NCBI GenBank assembly: GCA_964425605.1
Contig: CAYRNR010000015.1
Location: 17,377-81,376 of the forward strand
Direction: 5' to 3'
Source: CAYRNR01 sp964425605
GTDB lineage: Bacteria; Myxococcota_A; UBA796; UBA9615; CAYRNR01
Length of the DNA stretch: 64,000 bases
Below are positions 53,097 to 61,855 of the stretch, in pieces; position 1 is the stretch's first letter; each line of letters starts with the position of its first letter. The translations under genes were made by a program, and so were the position numbers. Below the pieces are notes generated by a model. It was not told where the DNA came from and made no database searches. It was given only the letters and a program-made list of their open reading frames with translations.

Positions 53097-53538
53097 ACGA
53101 GCGTTCGAGCCCGTGTTCCGGCCGCCCTGACCCCCGACGGTTCGCGCAAGTCCCCGTCATCCCTGAGACTGTAGGCCTGTCAAGCGTTTTTGATGTTCGC
53201 CACAAAAAGAAATTCCTGTGCAAAACCGGCGTATCTGCTGGATGTTCCGGTAGTTTTCCACACCCTGTGCATTGTTGCGGATCCGCCATTGATCCGGTGC
53301 CCGGGAGCCAGGTAGCTTTGGGGTCTCATTGACAGCAGGTTTCGCGGAAGACCTTCCCCGGGCAGCCCCCGCCCGCTAACAGGCAACCGAACTCGTCGGC
53401 GGCTGTTGGGCAGCAACGGGTGGAGGGTGGGTTCCGGGCCACCGGGCACGCCACTTCCGGACAAGTGAGGGCGACCGGGCCTCGCCGGCTCGAGTGGAAT
53501 CGAGACAGCGCGCTGGAAGGGGAGGGTATTTCGACCTG
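53097..53538. other. Gene-free convergent gap, partly AT-rich
   Basis: No coding potential is visible between the tsaE stop and the end of the minus-strand membrane protein. The part at 53180-53290 is AT-rich. TGTGGAAAAC near 53080 (in the end of tsaE) and its exact complement GTTTTCCACA near 53252 form a separated inverted repeat of one-mismatch DnaA-type boxes. The GC-rich half (53341-53538) can form several short stems, for example CTCGA-GTGGAA-TCGAG, so a small RNA is possible but unproven. Confidence 0.4.
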
Positions 53539-55455
53539 CTATGGGGAGGGCTTCGGCCCTCCCCATTCTCGTTCTGGGTCCCCTGCCTCGGGGACGGCGA
53601 ACACCGCCAGATCGTGATCCTCGTAAACCGGCGCGCCCAGGGTGCTGCCGAGGAAGGCGCGCAGCGCACAGTCTCGCGGCAAGGACATGCGCAGCCGCGG
53701 CTCCCACCGCATCTCGTGGTGCAGGATCACGTACCGCAGCCCCATCTCCGCGAGGTGCTCCTGGGCCCTGTGCACGTCGGACAGGTACAGGGTCCGGTAG
53801 TGGTCGTGGATGTCCACGAAGGTCAGGTTCACCCGATCGGGCAGCTCCTCCTTTTGCAGGTTGTACGACCGCAGCAGGATGGGGTTGGCCTTGAGCAGGC
53901 TGACGTTGGGGATGCCGTTCTCGCCGAAGTACCTCGGCACGCTGCCGTTGAACACCGCCTTGCCGTGCACGGTCTGGAAGTACAGGTAGCGGCTGTCGAT
54001 GATGCCGAAGTCCAGGGGGAAGGTGATCACGCCGAAGTCACCGGGCTCGTCGGCCAGCCGCTCGTAGAACGGGCTGATCTCGGCGCGCGGCACGGAGCGG
54101 ACCGACCACTTGTAAAGGAGCTCCCCGTACGATCCCACCAGGATGAGCCCCGCCATCAGCGCCGCGGTGGTGCGGCGCGGCAGCTCCATGAGCCGCTGGA
54201 CGCCAAATCCCAGGGCCACGCCCGCGCACAGCAGGGCGTAGTTGAACATCCGGTGAGGGAAGTGGATGTTGTCGAAGAACGGCAGGTACATGTACGCGTA
54301 CTTGAAGGGCAGGGGGTAGGTGGTGGGGCTGCCCCCCTTGGGGACGTACACGTACACGGGCCCCAGGCACAGCGCGAAGAACACCGCCGAGGCCACGACC
54401 CACGGCAGGCATCGGCGCGGCGCGAACATCAGGGCGAAGGCCAGCAGCACGAACGCGAAGTAGTAGGTGTCCGCGTCCTCCTTGTTGTACTCGTGGGTGT
54501 CCAGCACGTCGCCGTTGTCCACCCGGTTGTGCGGCAGGTACCGCTCGGCCGGATAGCTGTTGAGCATGGGCAGGGCGAGGCCACCGATGTCCGTCAGCTC
54601 GTGCTCGACGAAGAACGACGCCGCGTAGTCCTGGTTCTGCTCGCGCTTGGCCGACAGGAACGACAGCACCAGCGGCAGCAGCAGCAGCAGGATCACCCCG
54701 CACATCAGCGCCACCGCCCGGACCTTGGCCCAGCTCAGGGTCCGCACCGAGGCCAGCAACAGGATCGCGCTGAGGATCACCAGGTTGTGCATCACCGTCA
54801 GGTTGGTGAGCCCCGCCAGGGTGCACAGCACGCCGGCGCCCAGCGCGTCTTGCCAGCGCCCCAGCCTCAACACCCGGCACAGCAGGGTCAGGTACAGGCA
54901 CATCCACAGCCACAGGCCGCTCTCGAGGTTGCCGGTGTTCACCGACCAGGCCGTGGCGCCGGCAAAGCACAGCAGCAGCCCGCAGACGAACCCGGCGACC
55001 CGGCTGCCCGTGAGGCTCCGCACGAGAACGAAGCCGCCCACGCCGTTGCCCAGGAACACCAGCAACACCACCAGCAGGTAGGTCACCGGCGCGGGGAACA
55101 CCAGGGCGATCAGGCCGCCCAGCAGCTTGAGGAAGGGGTCCCCCTGCACCGTGAGGGTGTCCAGGCCCTCGGGGAAGAACTCCGCGTCCGTGTGATAGAG
55201 GACCGGCTCGCCCTTGTAGAACCGCTGGAACTCCCACAGGTTCCAGTAGTGGACGTTCCAGTCCACCAGGGACCAGCTCACCGCCTCGAAGTCACCGCCC
55301 GGGTCGTCCTCGAGGGGGTTGAACCCGATGGTGGCCAGCGCCAGCGTGAGCAGAACCGCGTAGGCGGCCAGGGCGATCCCGGCCTCGCGGACGCCGCGAC
55401 GCCAGGGTATCCGGGGATCCGGCGTGGGTTCGCTGGTTTCTGGAGCTTCGTTCAC
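53539..55455 (-). CDS. Multi-pass membrane protein, possibly GT-C type
   Basis: A 638-residue protein from GTG 55455 with GAGG a few bases upstream; the longer ORF to 55713 crosses the mtaB start. About 11-12 hydrophobic helices fill residues 25-430, and the C-terminal ~200 residues are soluble and probably periplasmic. The first loop with LEDDPGGDFEAVSWSLVDW and the YHTDAEFFPEG motif resembles GT-C fold enzymes, which use lipid-phosphate sugars. The donor and product are unknown. No polysaccharide cluster surrounds it. Confidence 0.6.
   Translation of the reverse strand: MNEAPETSEPTPDPRIPWRRGVREAGIALAAYAVLLTLALATIGFNPLEDDPGGDFEAVSWSLVDWNVHYWNLWEFQRFYKGEPVLYHTDAEFFPEGLDTLTVQGDPFLKLLGGLIALVFPAPVTYLLVVLLVFLGNGVGGFVLVRSLTGSRVAGFVCGLLLCFAGATAWSVNTGNLESGLWLWMCLYLTLLCRVLRLGRWQDALGAGVLCTLAGLTNLTVMHNLVILSAILLLASVRTLSWAKVRAVALMCGVILLLLLPLVLSFLSAKREQNQDYAASFFVEHELTDIGGLALPMLNSYPAERYLPHNRVDNGDVLDTHEYNKEDADTYYFAFVLLAFALMFAPRRCLPWVVASAVFFALCLGPVYVYVPKGGSPTTYPLPFKYAYMYLPFFDNIHFPHRMFNYALLCAGVALGFGVQRLMELPRRTTAALMAGLILVGSYGELLYKWSVRSVPRAEISPFYERLADEPGDFGVITFPLDFGIIDSRYLYFQTVHGKAVFNGSVPRYFGENGIPNVSLLKANPILLRSYNLQKEELPDRVNLTFVDIHDHYRTLYLSDVHRAQEHLAEMGLRYVILHHEMRWEPRLRMSLPRDCALRAFLGSTLGAPVYEDHDLAVFAVPEAGDPEREWGGPKPSP
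53541..53566 (-). terminator. UUCG hairpin overlapping the stop of the membrane protein
   Basis: ATGGGGAGGGC (53541-53551), loop TTCG, GCCCTCCCCAT (53556-53566): an 11-bp perfect stem with a stable tetraloop. It encodes the last residues of the membrane protein and touches its TAG. No T-tract follows on the minus strand, so it may mainly protect the mRNA 3' end. Confidence 0.5.
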
Positions 55456-55564
55456 GTCAACCTCGACGAGGTCCCATGATCCTCGTATCCGCAGCTGCCT
55501 GCAACGGCGCCCGCCGACTTGGGACCGTTGACAGCGTCGCCTGCCGCGCCTACCGTGCGCCCCG

Positions 55565-56836
55565 ATGCCGACCGTGGCCCTCCATACGCTGGGTTGCCGC
55601 ACCAACCAGGCCGAGCTGGATCGGATGCGACGCGCCCTCGCAGCGACCGGCGAGACCGTCGACTTCGTCCCCTGGGACGAGGTGGCGGACGTGTACGTGC
55701 TGCACACCTGCACGGTGACCGCGCGGGCAGACCGGCAGTGCCGTCAGCGGATCCACCAGGCGCGCCGGCGCGCACCGGGCGCCCGGATCGTCGTGACGGG
55801 CTGCTATGCGGAGATGTCCCGCAGCACCCTCGAGGCCATCGAGGGGGTGTCGGTGGTGCTGGGGATGGAGGAGCGGGGGAGGGTAGTGGAGGAGGTCGTG
55901 GGGGAGGGGGCACGGGCACGGGCACGGGCACGGGCACGGGCACGGGCACGGGCAGGGGAGAAGAGCGCGCGGGCGCGCGCTCTTCTGAAGGTCCAGGAAG
56001 GATGCGATTCGAGGTGCGCGTACTGCGTGGTGCCGATGGCGCGGGGGAGGTCGAGGAGCCGGGGGATCGGGGAGGTGATGGGGGAGGCGAGGGAGCTGGT
56101 GGGGGAGGGGTACCCGGAGATCGTGGTGTGCGGGACGCACATCGGGCGCTGGGGGGCGGATCTGGGGGAAGGTGGGGCGCTGGCGGATCTCGTGGGGAGG
56201 CTGCTGGAGGAGGTCCAGGGATCCCGCCTGAGGCTGTCTTCGCTGGATCCCCACGAGCTGACGGACGAGCTGCTGGCGTTGATCGCGTCCGAGGAGCGTA
56301 TCTGCCGGCACCTGCACCTGTCCCTGCAGCACACGTCGGACCGCGTGCTGAGGGCGATGAACCGGCCCAGGGGTGGTCTGGAGACGGTGTGGGCGGCTGC
56401 GGAGGCGGTGCCCGGGATTGCCATCGGCGCGGACGTGATCTGCGGATTCCCGGGTGAGGAGGAGGAGGACTTCGCGTCCCTGCTGTCGCAGCTGGGCGAG
56501 GCCCCCCTGGCCTACCTGCACGTGTTCGGCTTCAGCCCCAGGCCCGGGACCGTGGCAGCGACGATGCCCGGCGGGTTGCCGTCGCGGGAGCGTGCGCGGC
56601 GCGTGACCGCGTTGCGGGAGCTGTCGGAGAACCAGCTGAGGCCCGCGTTCCTCCAGACCCTGGTGGGCGAGACCGTCGACGTGGTCGTGGAGGGGCGGCG
56701 AGATCAGCGCCTCCGCGGCATCTCGTCCCGATACGCGGCGGTGGAGTTCGAGGGCCCCGACGACATCCTGGGCCAGCGCGCCCGGGTCGCGGTGACGTCG
56801 CGGGAGGGGGACGGACTCCGGGGGATGCTACTATGA
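55565..56836 (+). CDS. mtaB: tRNA t6A37 methylthiotransferase MtaB
   Basis: A 423-residue radical SAM enzyme that adds a methylthio group to t6A at position 37. The N-terminal MTTase domain has HTLGCRTNQAELDRMRRAL, VLHTCTVTARAD and VVTGCYAEM, giving three cluster cysteines. The radical SAM site is CDSRCAYC. ADVICGFPGEEEEDF and a TRAM-like C-terminal end complete it. Between the two catalytic parts is an abnormal linker encoded by GGGCAC repeats, (Ala-Arg)n at about residues 115-130. Both reading frame and active-site residues are intact. It overlaps rnc by four bases. Confidence 0.92.
   Translation: MPTVALHTLGCRTNQAELDRMRRALAATGETVDFVPWDEVADVYVLHTCTVTARADRQCRQRIHQARRRAPGARIVVTGCYAEMSRSTLEAIEGVSVVLGMEERGRVVEEVVGEGARARARARARARARAGEKSARARALLKVQEGCDSRCAYCVVPMARGRSRSRGIGEVMGEARELVGEGYPEIVVCGTHIGRWGADLGEGGALADLVGRLLEEVQGSRLRLSSLDPHELTDELLALIASEERICRHLHLSLQHTSDRVLRAMNRPRGGLETVWAAAEAVPGIAIGADVICGFPGEEEEDFASLLSQLGEAPLAYLHVFGFSPRPGTVAATMPGGLPSRERARRVTALRELSENQLRPAFLQTLVGETVDVVVEGRRDQRLRGISSRYAAVEFEGPDDILGQRARVAVTSREGDGLRGMLL
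55908..55955 (+). repeat. In-frame GGGCAC tandem repeat inside mtaB
   Basis: Seven perfect GGGCAC units plus GGGCAG, each adding Ala-Arg to the MtaB linker. The same unit occurs outside any gene at 13804-13839 with five copies plus GGGCAG. Because the unit is six bases, copy number changes cannot shift the reading frame. Confidence 0.95.
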
Positions 56837-57552
56837 GCCCGATGACACGCCCCGAACGCCTCCTGTCCCTGTCGGGACGGTTGGGTCACCGGTTCTCCGA
56901 CACCACCCTGCTCGAGACCGCGTTGACCCACCGCAGCTTCGCCAACGAGGTCCGCGACGACGCGGTCCGCGACAACGAGCGCCTGGAGTTCCTGGGCGAC
57001 GCGGTGATCGACCTGTACGTGTCCGAGAAGCTGTTCGCGCGCAAGCCGCAGTGGGCCGAGGGCGAGCTGAGCCGGGCACGAGCCGCGCTGGTCAACGAGA
57101 AGGCCCTGGCCGACGTGGGCCGTCACCTGGGACTGGGCACGCTGCTGCAGCTGGGCAAGGGGGAGAGCAAGACCGGCGGCCGCCACAAGGACTCCATCCT
57201 CTGCGGCGCCGTGGAGGCGGCGGTCGGCGCGACCTTCCTCGACGGCGGCATCGAGGCCGCCTGGAACTCGCTGGACCTGCTGCTGGAGTCCCGGATCCGG
57301 GGCCTGGACGGCGGGCGCCGGATCGGCGAGGACGCCAAGACCGCCCTGCAGGAGTACCTCGCTGGTGGCAGCGCGCCGCCGCCGAGGTACGCCGTGCTCG
57401 CCGAGGAGGGGCCGCCACACCAGCGGACGTTCACCGTCTCGGTGAGCCGCGACGGTGAGACCCTCGCGATCGGATCGGGACCGAGCAAGAAGGTGGCGGA
57501 GCAACGCGCCGCAGCCGCGGCGCTGATCCACCTCGAGCGGATGGCGAGCTGA
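56833..57552 (+). CDS. rnc: Ribonuclease III
   Basis: A 239-residue enzyme with the RNase III signature NERLEFLGDAVIDLYVSEKL, the second catalytic region KDSILCGAVEAAVGATFLDG, and a C-terminal dsRNA-binding domain with GSGPSKKVAEQRAAAAALIH. It cleaves double-stranded RNA in rRNA and mRNA. The ATG overlaps the mtaB stop; a second ATG three codons in is possible. rnc-era is a widespread gene pair. Confidence 0.96.
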   Translation: MSPMTRPERLLSLSGRLGHRFSDTTLLETALTHRSFANEVRDDAVRDNERLEFLGDAVIDLYVSEKLFARKPQWAEGELSRARAALVNEKALADVGRHLGLGTLLQLGKGESKTGGRHKDSILCGAVEAAVGATFLDGGIEAAWNSLDLLLESRIRGLDGGRRIGEDAKTALQEYLAGGSAPPPRYAVLAEEGPPHQRTFTVSVSRDGETLAIGSGPSKKVAEQRAAAAALIHLERMAS

Positions 57553-58616
57553 TGGTCGAGCGGTTCCCCAGCGCCGCCTCGGCGGACCGGGACACGCCCG
57601 CGCCCAGGGTGGTGCCCCTGCAGATCCCCCACGGCCACTGCGGCCCGGCGTGCCCATTCTGCCCCGCCGAGACCGACGAGGCCGAGCTGGCCGAGCTGAT
57701 GCTCCAACCCGGCGACGTGGCCGCGGCCATGCTGCGGTACTCGGACGGGGAAGAGCCGCGCGCGGGCACCCTGCTGGCGTTCTACGGGACGCCGCTGCCG
57801 GCCCTCCCCCACGGCCTCCGCGCGCCGCTGCTCGACGCAGCAGAGCGCCAGTTCCGCTCCGAGCGGGTCGACGGCATTCGCATCACCTGCGATCCGCTGC
57901 GCCTGGCGCGCGCCCCCCTGGGTGAGTGGCGCGCCCGCGGCGTTCGCTCGGTGGAGGTCCCGCTCCTGTCCACGGAGCCGCGGGTGCTGCGGGAGTGGGG
58001 GATCGAGGGCCACTCGGCCCTGATGCGGGACCTGGCGCCGAGGGTCGGCTTCGACATCCCCGAGCTGGGTATCCTGCTCGTCCCGGGGCTCCCGGGGGAC
58101 AGCCACGAGGGGGCGATCCGGACCGCCAAACGCGTGGCCGCCATGCAGCCGGCCTACGTGCGCATCCTGCCGGCCATGGCCCTGGAGGGCACCCGCCTCG
58201 AGACGTGGTGGCGCAGCGGCGCCTGGGACCCCATGACCCTGGATCAGGCCGTGAGCACCTGCGCGGCCATGGCGGGCGTGTTCCGCGACGCGCGTATCCC
58301 CGTGGCGCGGATGGGCATGCAGCCCCAGTTCGACCTCGTGCGGGGACCGCGTGTCCTCGAAGGCCCCTACCACCCATCCCTGCGCCAGCTGGTGGAGTCG
58401 CGCCTGTTCCGGCGGATGATTTTCGAGCAGGTGGGCTTGTGTATCCGCCGTGGACGCGTCACCCTGCGCTTCCACCCGGCAGACGAGTCCTACGTGCGGG
58501 GCCCCATGAACGGAACCCTCAGAGAGATGCGCAAACGCCTCGGCTTCGAGGACGTGGAGCTGGTCGCGGACAGCGCGCTGTCCCGCGGCCGCCCCGAGGT
58601 GGAGGTGGACCCGTGA
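57552..58616 (+). CDS. Elp3-like radical SAM protein
   Basis: A 354-residue protein between rnc and era, with one-base and four-base overlaps. The N-terminal HGHCGPACPFCPAE is a CxxxCxxC iron-sulfur site. The middle has the TIM-barrel radical SAM pattern (ILLVPGLPGDSHEGAIRTAK), similar to Elp3/HemN-type families, and the C-terminal part is unfamiliar. The product is unknown. Its location inside an RNA-processing operon suggests an RNA or ribosome related target. Confidence 0.75.
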   Translation: MVERFPSAASADRDTPAPRVVPLQIPHGHCGPACPFCPAETDEAELAELMLQPGDVAAAMLRYSDGEEPRAGTLLAFYGTPLPALPHGLRAPLLDAAERQFRSERVDGIRITCDPLRLARAPLGEWRARGVRSVEVPLLSTEPRVLREWGIEGHSALMRDLAPRVGFDIPELGILLVPGLPGDSHEGAIRTAKRVAAMQPAYVRILPAMALEGTRLETWWRSGAWDPMTLDQAVSTCAAMAGVFRDARIPVARMGMQPQFDLVRGPRVLEGPYHPSLRQLVESRLFRRMIFEQVGLCIRRGRVTLRFHPADESYVRGPMNGTLREMRKRLGFEDVELVADSALSRGRPEVEVDP

Positions 58617-59518
58617 CCGACGAACACCGTTCGGGAGTCGTCGCCGTCGTCGGACGGCCCAATGTGGGCAAATCGACGCTGATCAACCGCTTGCTCGGCT
58701 TCAAGGTGAGCATCGTCAGCTCGCGTCCCCAGACCACCCGGAACCGGGTGCGTGGCATCTACAACGGCGACGGCATACAGGTGGCCTTCGTGGACACGCC
58801 CGGCATCTGGCGCGGCCTCGAGGGCAGGCCCCTGCACGATCGGATGCGCCGCGAGGCGACCCAGGCCCTGTCCGGCGTGGACGCGGCGCTGTGGCTCATC
58901 GATCCCCGCCGGGAGGCCGATCCCCAGCGCAACGCGTGGATGTTCGAGCTGCTCGAGCTGCCGACGATCCTGGCCATCAACAAGATCGATCTGGACGACC
59001 GCCGCATGCTGCTGCCCATCCTCGCCGCGTACGGAGAGACCGGACACTTCCGCGCGCTGGTGCCCATCAGCGCCCGCAAGGGCGACGGCCTGGACGCCCT
59101 GATGGACGAGGTCCGCAAGACGCTGCCCGAGTCGCCGCCGCTGTTCCCCGACGACATGATCACCGACTCCTCGGAGCGGTTCCTGTGCGCCGAGATCATC
59201 CGCGAGAAGGTGTTCCGCCGCACCGGCCAGGAGATCCCCTACGCCGCAGCCGTGGAGATCGAGAAGTTCGACGAGCGAGAGGATGCCCCCGACCAGCCCG
59301 TGCGCATCTTCGCGCGCGTGCTCGTGGAGAAGGACAGCCAGTGCAAGATCGTGGTGGGCAAGGGCGGCAAGATGATCGCCGCCATCGGGACCGCGGCGCG
59401 GCAGGACATCGAGCGACTCCTGGGGCGCAGCGCCTACCTGGAGCTCCACGTGAGCGTGGCGCGGGACTGGTCGCGTCGCCCCGGTTCCGTGGAACGACTC
59501 GGGCACTTCGAGGACTGA
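58613..59518 (+). CDS. era: GTPase Era
   Basis: A 301-residue GTPase from GTG 58613 in the previous stop. G1 GRPNVGKSTLINRLLG, G2 region SSRPQTTRNRVRGI, G3 DTPGIW, G4 NKID and the C-terminal KH domain with IVVGKGGKMIAAIGTAARQD are all present. Era binds the 3' end of 16S rRNA during 30S assembly. Confidence 0.97.
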   Translation: MTDEHRSGVVAVVGRPNVGKSTLINRLLGFKVSIVSSRPQTTRNRVRGIYNGDGIQVAFVDTPGIWRGLEGRPLHDRMRREATQALSGVDAALWLIDPRREADPQRNAWMFELLELPTILAINKIDLDDRRMLLPILAAYGETGHFRALVPISARKGDGLDALMDEVRKTLPESPPLFPDDMITDSSERFLCAEIIREKVFRRTGQEIPYAAAVEIEKFDEREDAPDQPVRIFARVLVEKDSQCKIVVGKGGKMIAAIGTAARQDIERLLGRSAYLELHVSVARDWSRRPGSVERLGHFED

Positions 59519-59519
59519 G

Positions 59520-60995
59520 ATGAAACCCGTGGTCAGCATCGTCGGCCGACCCAACGTGGGCAAGTCGAGCCTGTTCAACCGCATCCTGGGCCGCACCAAG
59601 GCCCTGGTGCAGGACACGCCCGGGGTCACGCGGGACCGCAACTACGCGGTCGCCGAGTACGCGGGGCGCTCGTTCATCCTCGTGGACACGGGGGGGTACG
59701 AGGACGAGGAGATCGCGCCGGACGACCGCAAGGTGCTGGCGCGGATCATCCGGGATGCGGCCACCGAGGCGGTGCAGGAGGCCGACGTGGTGGTCGTCCT
59801 CCTCGACGGCAAGGACGGCCTCAATCCCGTGGATCGGGATCTGGTGGACGCGGTGAGGCGCGCCGGCAAGCCCGTGGTCCACGCCGTGAACAAGATCGAT
59901 CACCCCAAGCACGTCCAGCGCATGTACGAGTTCTTCGAGCTCGGGGTGGAGGACGCGATCCCGGTCTCCGCGGCCCATGGGCTCGGCGTGGACGAGGTGA
60001 TGGACGCCGTACTCGCGTTGCTTCCCGAGGAGCGCCAGGGCCCCGACCTGCCCGAGCCGTGGGCAGAGGAGGGCCGCAAGCCCCGCCGGCGCCGGCGCAG
60101 GCTGTCCGACCAGATGCCCGAGGAGCTGGTCACCGGACCCGACAGGGGAGGGGACCCCGAGGCGAAGACGGCAGGGGAGGGGGCGGCGCTCGAGGACGAC
60201 GAGGACTTCGTGCTGCGCATCGCCGTGCTCGGCCGGCCCAACGCCGGCAAGTCGACCCTGGTCAACCGCCTGCTGGGCTACGAGCGCTCCATCGTCAGCG
60301 AGGTCGCGGGCACCACCCGCGACTCCATCGACACCTACATGGAGGTGAACGGTCGGCGCCTCATCCTCATCGACACCGCAGGTGTGCGGCGCCGCGCGAG
60401 GGTATCCGAGCGCGTCGAGCACATGACGGTCAAGCGCGCCCTGAAGATGGTGGAGGCAGCCCACGTGGTGCTGCTGATGCTCGACGCCACCGAGGGGGTC
60501 ACCGATCAGGACGCGCGCCTGGGCGAGCTCGCACGCGTGCGAGGCCGCGGGCTGATCCTCGTGGCGAACAAGTGGGATCAGCTCAAGGGCCGCAAGGGGG
60601 CCGTGAAGGAGCTCCACGAGTCCATCGAGCGGCAGATGCCACACATGTCGTTCGCGCCCGTGGTGCACCTGTCCGCCCTCACCGGCAAGGGCGTCAAGCG
60701 TCTCTGGCCCGCCCTGGACGCCGTGGACGCTGCACACCGCAAGCGCATCGAGACGGGCCCCCTCAACCGCTGGCTCGAGCAGTCCCTGGCCGCCCAGTCG
60801 CCGCCGCTGCACCACCACCGGGCCATCCGCATGTACTACGCCACCCAGGTGGCGATCCGGCCGCCGCGGGTCGTGGTGTTCTGCAACATGCCCGACGGGG
60901 TCGCCACCCACTACCGGCGCTACCTCGTCAACCGGATGCGGGCTGATTTCGACCTGAACGGCACGCCCGTGCTGATGACCTTCCGCAAGCGTTGA
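59520..60995 (+). CDS. der: GTPase Der (EngA)
   Basis: A 491-residue protein with two G domains: GRPNVGKSSLFNRILG at about residue 8 and GRPNAGKSTLVNRLLG at about 239, then a C-terminal KH-like domain (YYATQVAIRPPRVVVFCN). Der acts in 50S assembly. The linker between the G domains is longer than usual, basic then acidic (RKPRRRRRRLSDQM, GEGAALEDDEDF). It begins one base after the era stop. Confidence 0.96.
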   Translation: MKPVVSIVGRPNVGKSSLFNRILGRTKALVQDTPGVTRDRNYAVAEYAGRSFILVDTGGYEDEEIAPDDRKVLARIIRDAATEAVQEADVVVVLLDGKDGLNPVDRDLVDAVRRAGKPVVHAVNKIDHPKHVQRMYEFFELGVEDAIPVSAAHGLGVDEVMDAVLALLPEERQGPDLPEPWAEEGRKPRRRRRRLSDQMPEELVTGPDRGGDPEAKTAGEGAALEDDEDFVLRIAVLGRPNAGKSTLVNRLLGYERSIVSEVAGTTRDSIDTYMEVNGRRLILIDTAGVRRRARVSERVEHMTVKRALKMVEAAHVVLLMLDATEGVTDQDARLGELARVRGRGLILVANKWDQLKGRKGAVKELHESIERQMPHMSFAPVVHLSALTGKGVKRLWPALDAVDAAHRKRIETGPLNRWLEQSLAAQSPPLHHHRAIRMYYATQVAIRPPRVVVFCNMPDGVATHYRRYLVNRMRADFDLNGTPVLMTFRKR

Positions 60996-61066
60996 CGGCG
61001 CTGTGCCGCGCCGATATAAGGTTCCGATCCCCGGATCCCGAGGCCGGGGTCCGCTCAGGAGCAGCC

Positions 61067-61855
61067 ATGGTCTACGCGAAGAAGAAGAAGCCGGTCCGCC
61101 GTAAGGACACCACCCCCGAGCCGCCGAAGCAGGAAGAGATCATCGGAGCGGTGGACAAGGCGGTGAACGCCATCGCCATGCAGTGGAAACCCATCTCCGG
61201 GGTGGTCCTCGGCATCGCCGTGATCCTCGGCGCCGTCTCCCTGTACAACTCCTCCCGCGCGAACAAGGAGGATGCCGCTGCGGCCATGCTCTACGACGCC
61301 GAGATGGAGCTTCCGGATCCCGCCGGGTTCGCCCTGTCGCCCTCCGACGCCCTCGACGCCGACCAGCGCGCCGAGGAGCTGCGCGCCGCGGTGCCCGGAT
61401 TCCAGGAGATCATCGACGAGCACGGCGGCACGGTCAGCGCCGACATCGCCGCCCTCGAGGCCGGTCACGCCCTGTTCGAGGCCGGAGACGTCGAGGGCGC
61501 CGCCGTGCGGTACGCCGAGGCCGAGGGCTCGAGGTCCCGCCTGGTGCGCCTGCTCGCGGTGAGCGCCCACGCCACTGCCCTCGAGACGCTTGAGAAGCAC
61601 GAGGACGCGGCCACCAAGTTCCGTCTGCTGGTGGACGAGGCCTCCGGCGCCATCAAGGAGTACGCCTACGTGGACCTGGTCCGTGTCCAGGAGACCTCGG
61701 GCGACGCCGACGCCGCCCTGGCTACCTGCCGCGAGTTCGAGACCGAGCTGCCCGACTCGCCGTTGCTCGGTTCGATCCAGGACCGCATCCGCGCCCTGGG
61801 AGGCGATGTCGTCGAGGCCGAACCCCTCGCCGAGACCACCCAGGAGACCTTGTGA
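61067..61855 (+). CDS. YfgM-like TPR membrane protein
   Basis: A 262-residue protein from ATG 61067 with AGGAG upstream; the longer ORF to 60992 overlaps the der stop. A Lys-rich start, one membrane segment at about 47-65 (ISGVVLGIAVILGAVSLYNS), then TPR helices. The order der - this gene - bamB mirrors the E. coli yfgM-bamB-der cluster in gene content, which supports a role as an envelope chaperone at the Sec translocon. Confidence 0.75.
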   Translation: MVYAKKKKPVRRKDTTPEPPKQEEIIGAVDKAVNAIAMQWKPISGVVLGIAVILGAVSLYNSSRANKEDAAAAMLYDAEMELPDPAGFALSPSDALDADQRAEELRAAVPGFQEIIDEHGGTVSADIAALEAGHALFEAGDVEGAAVRYAEAEGSRSRLVRLLAVSAHATALETLEKHEDAATKFRLLVDEASGAIKEYAYVDLVRVQETSGDADAALATCREFETELPDSPLLGSIQDRIRALGGDVVEAEPLAETTQETL

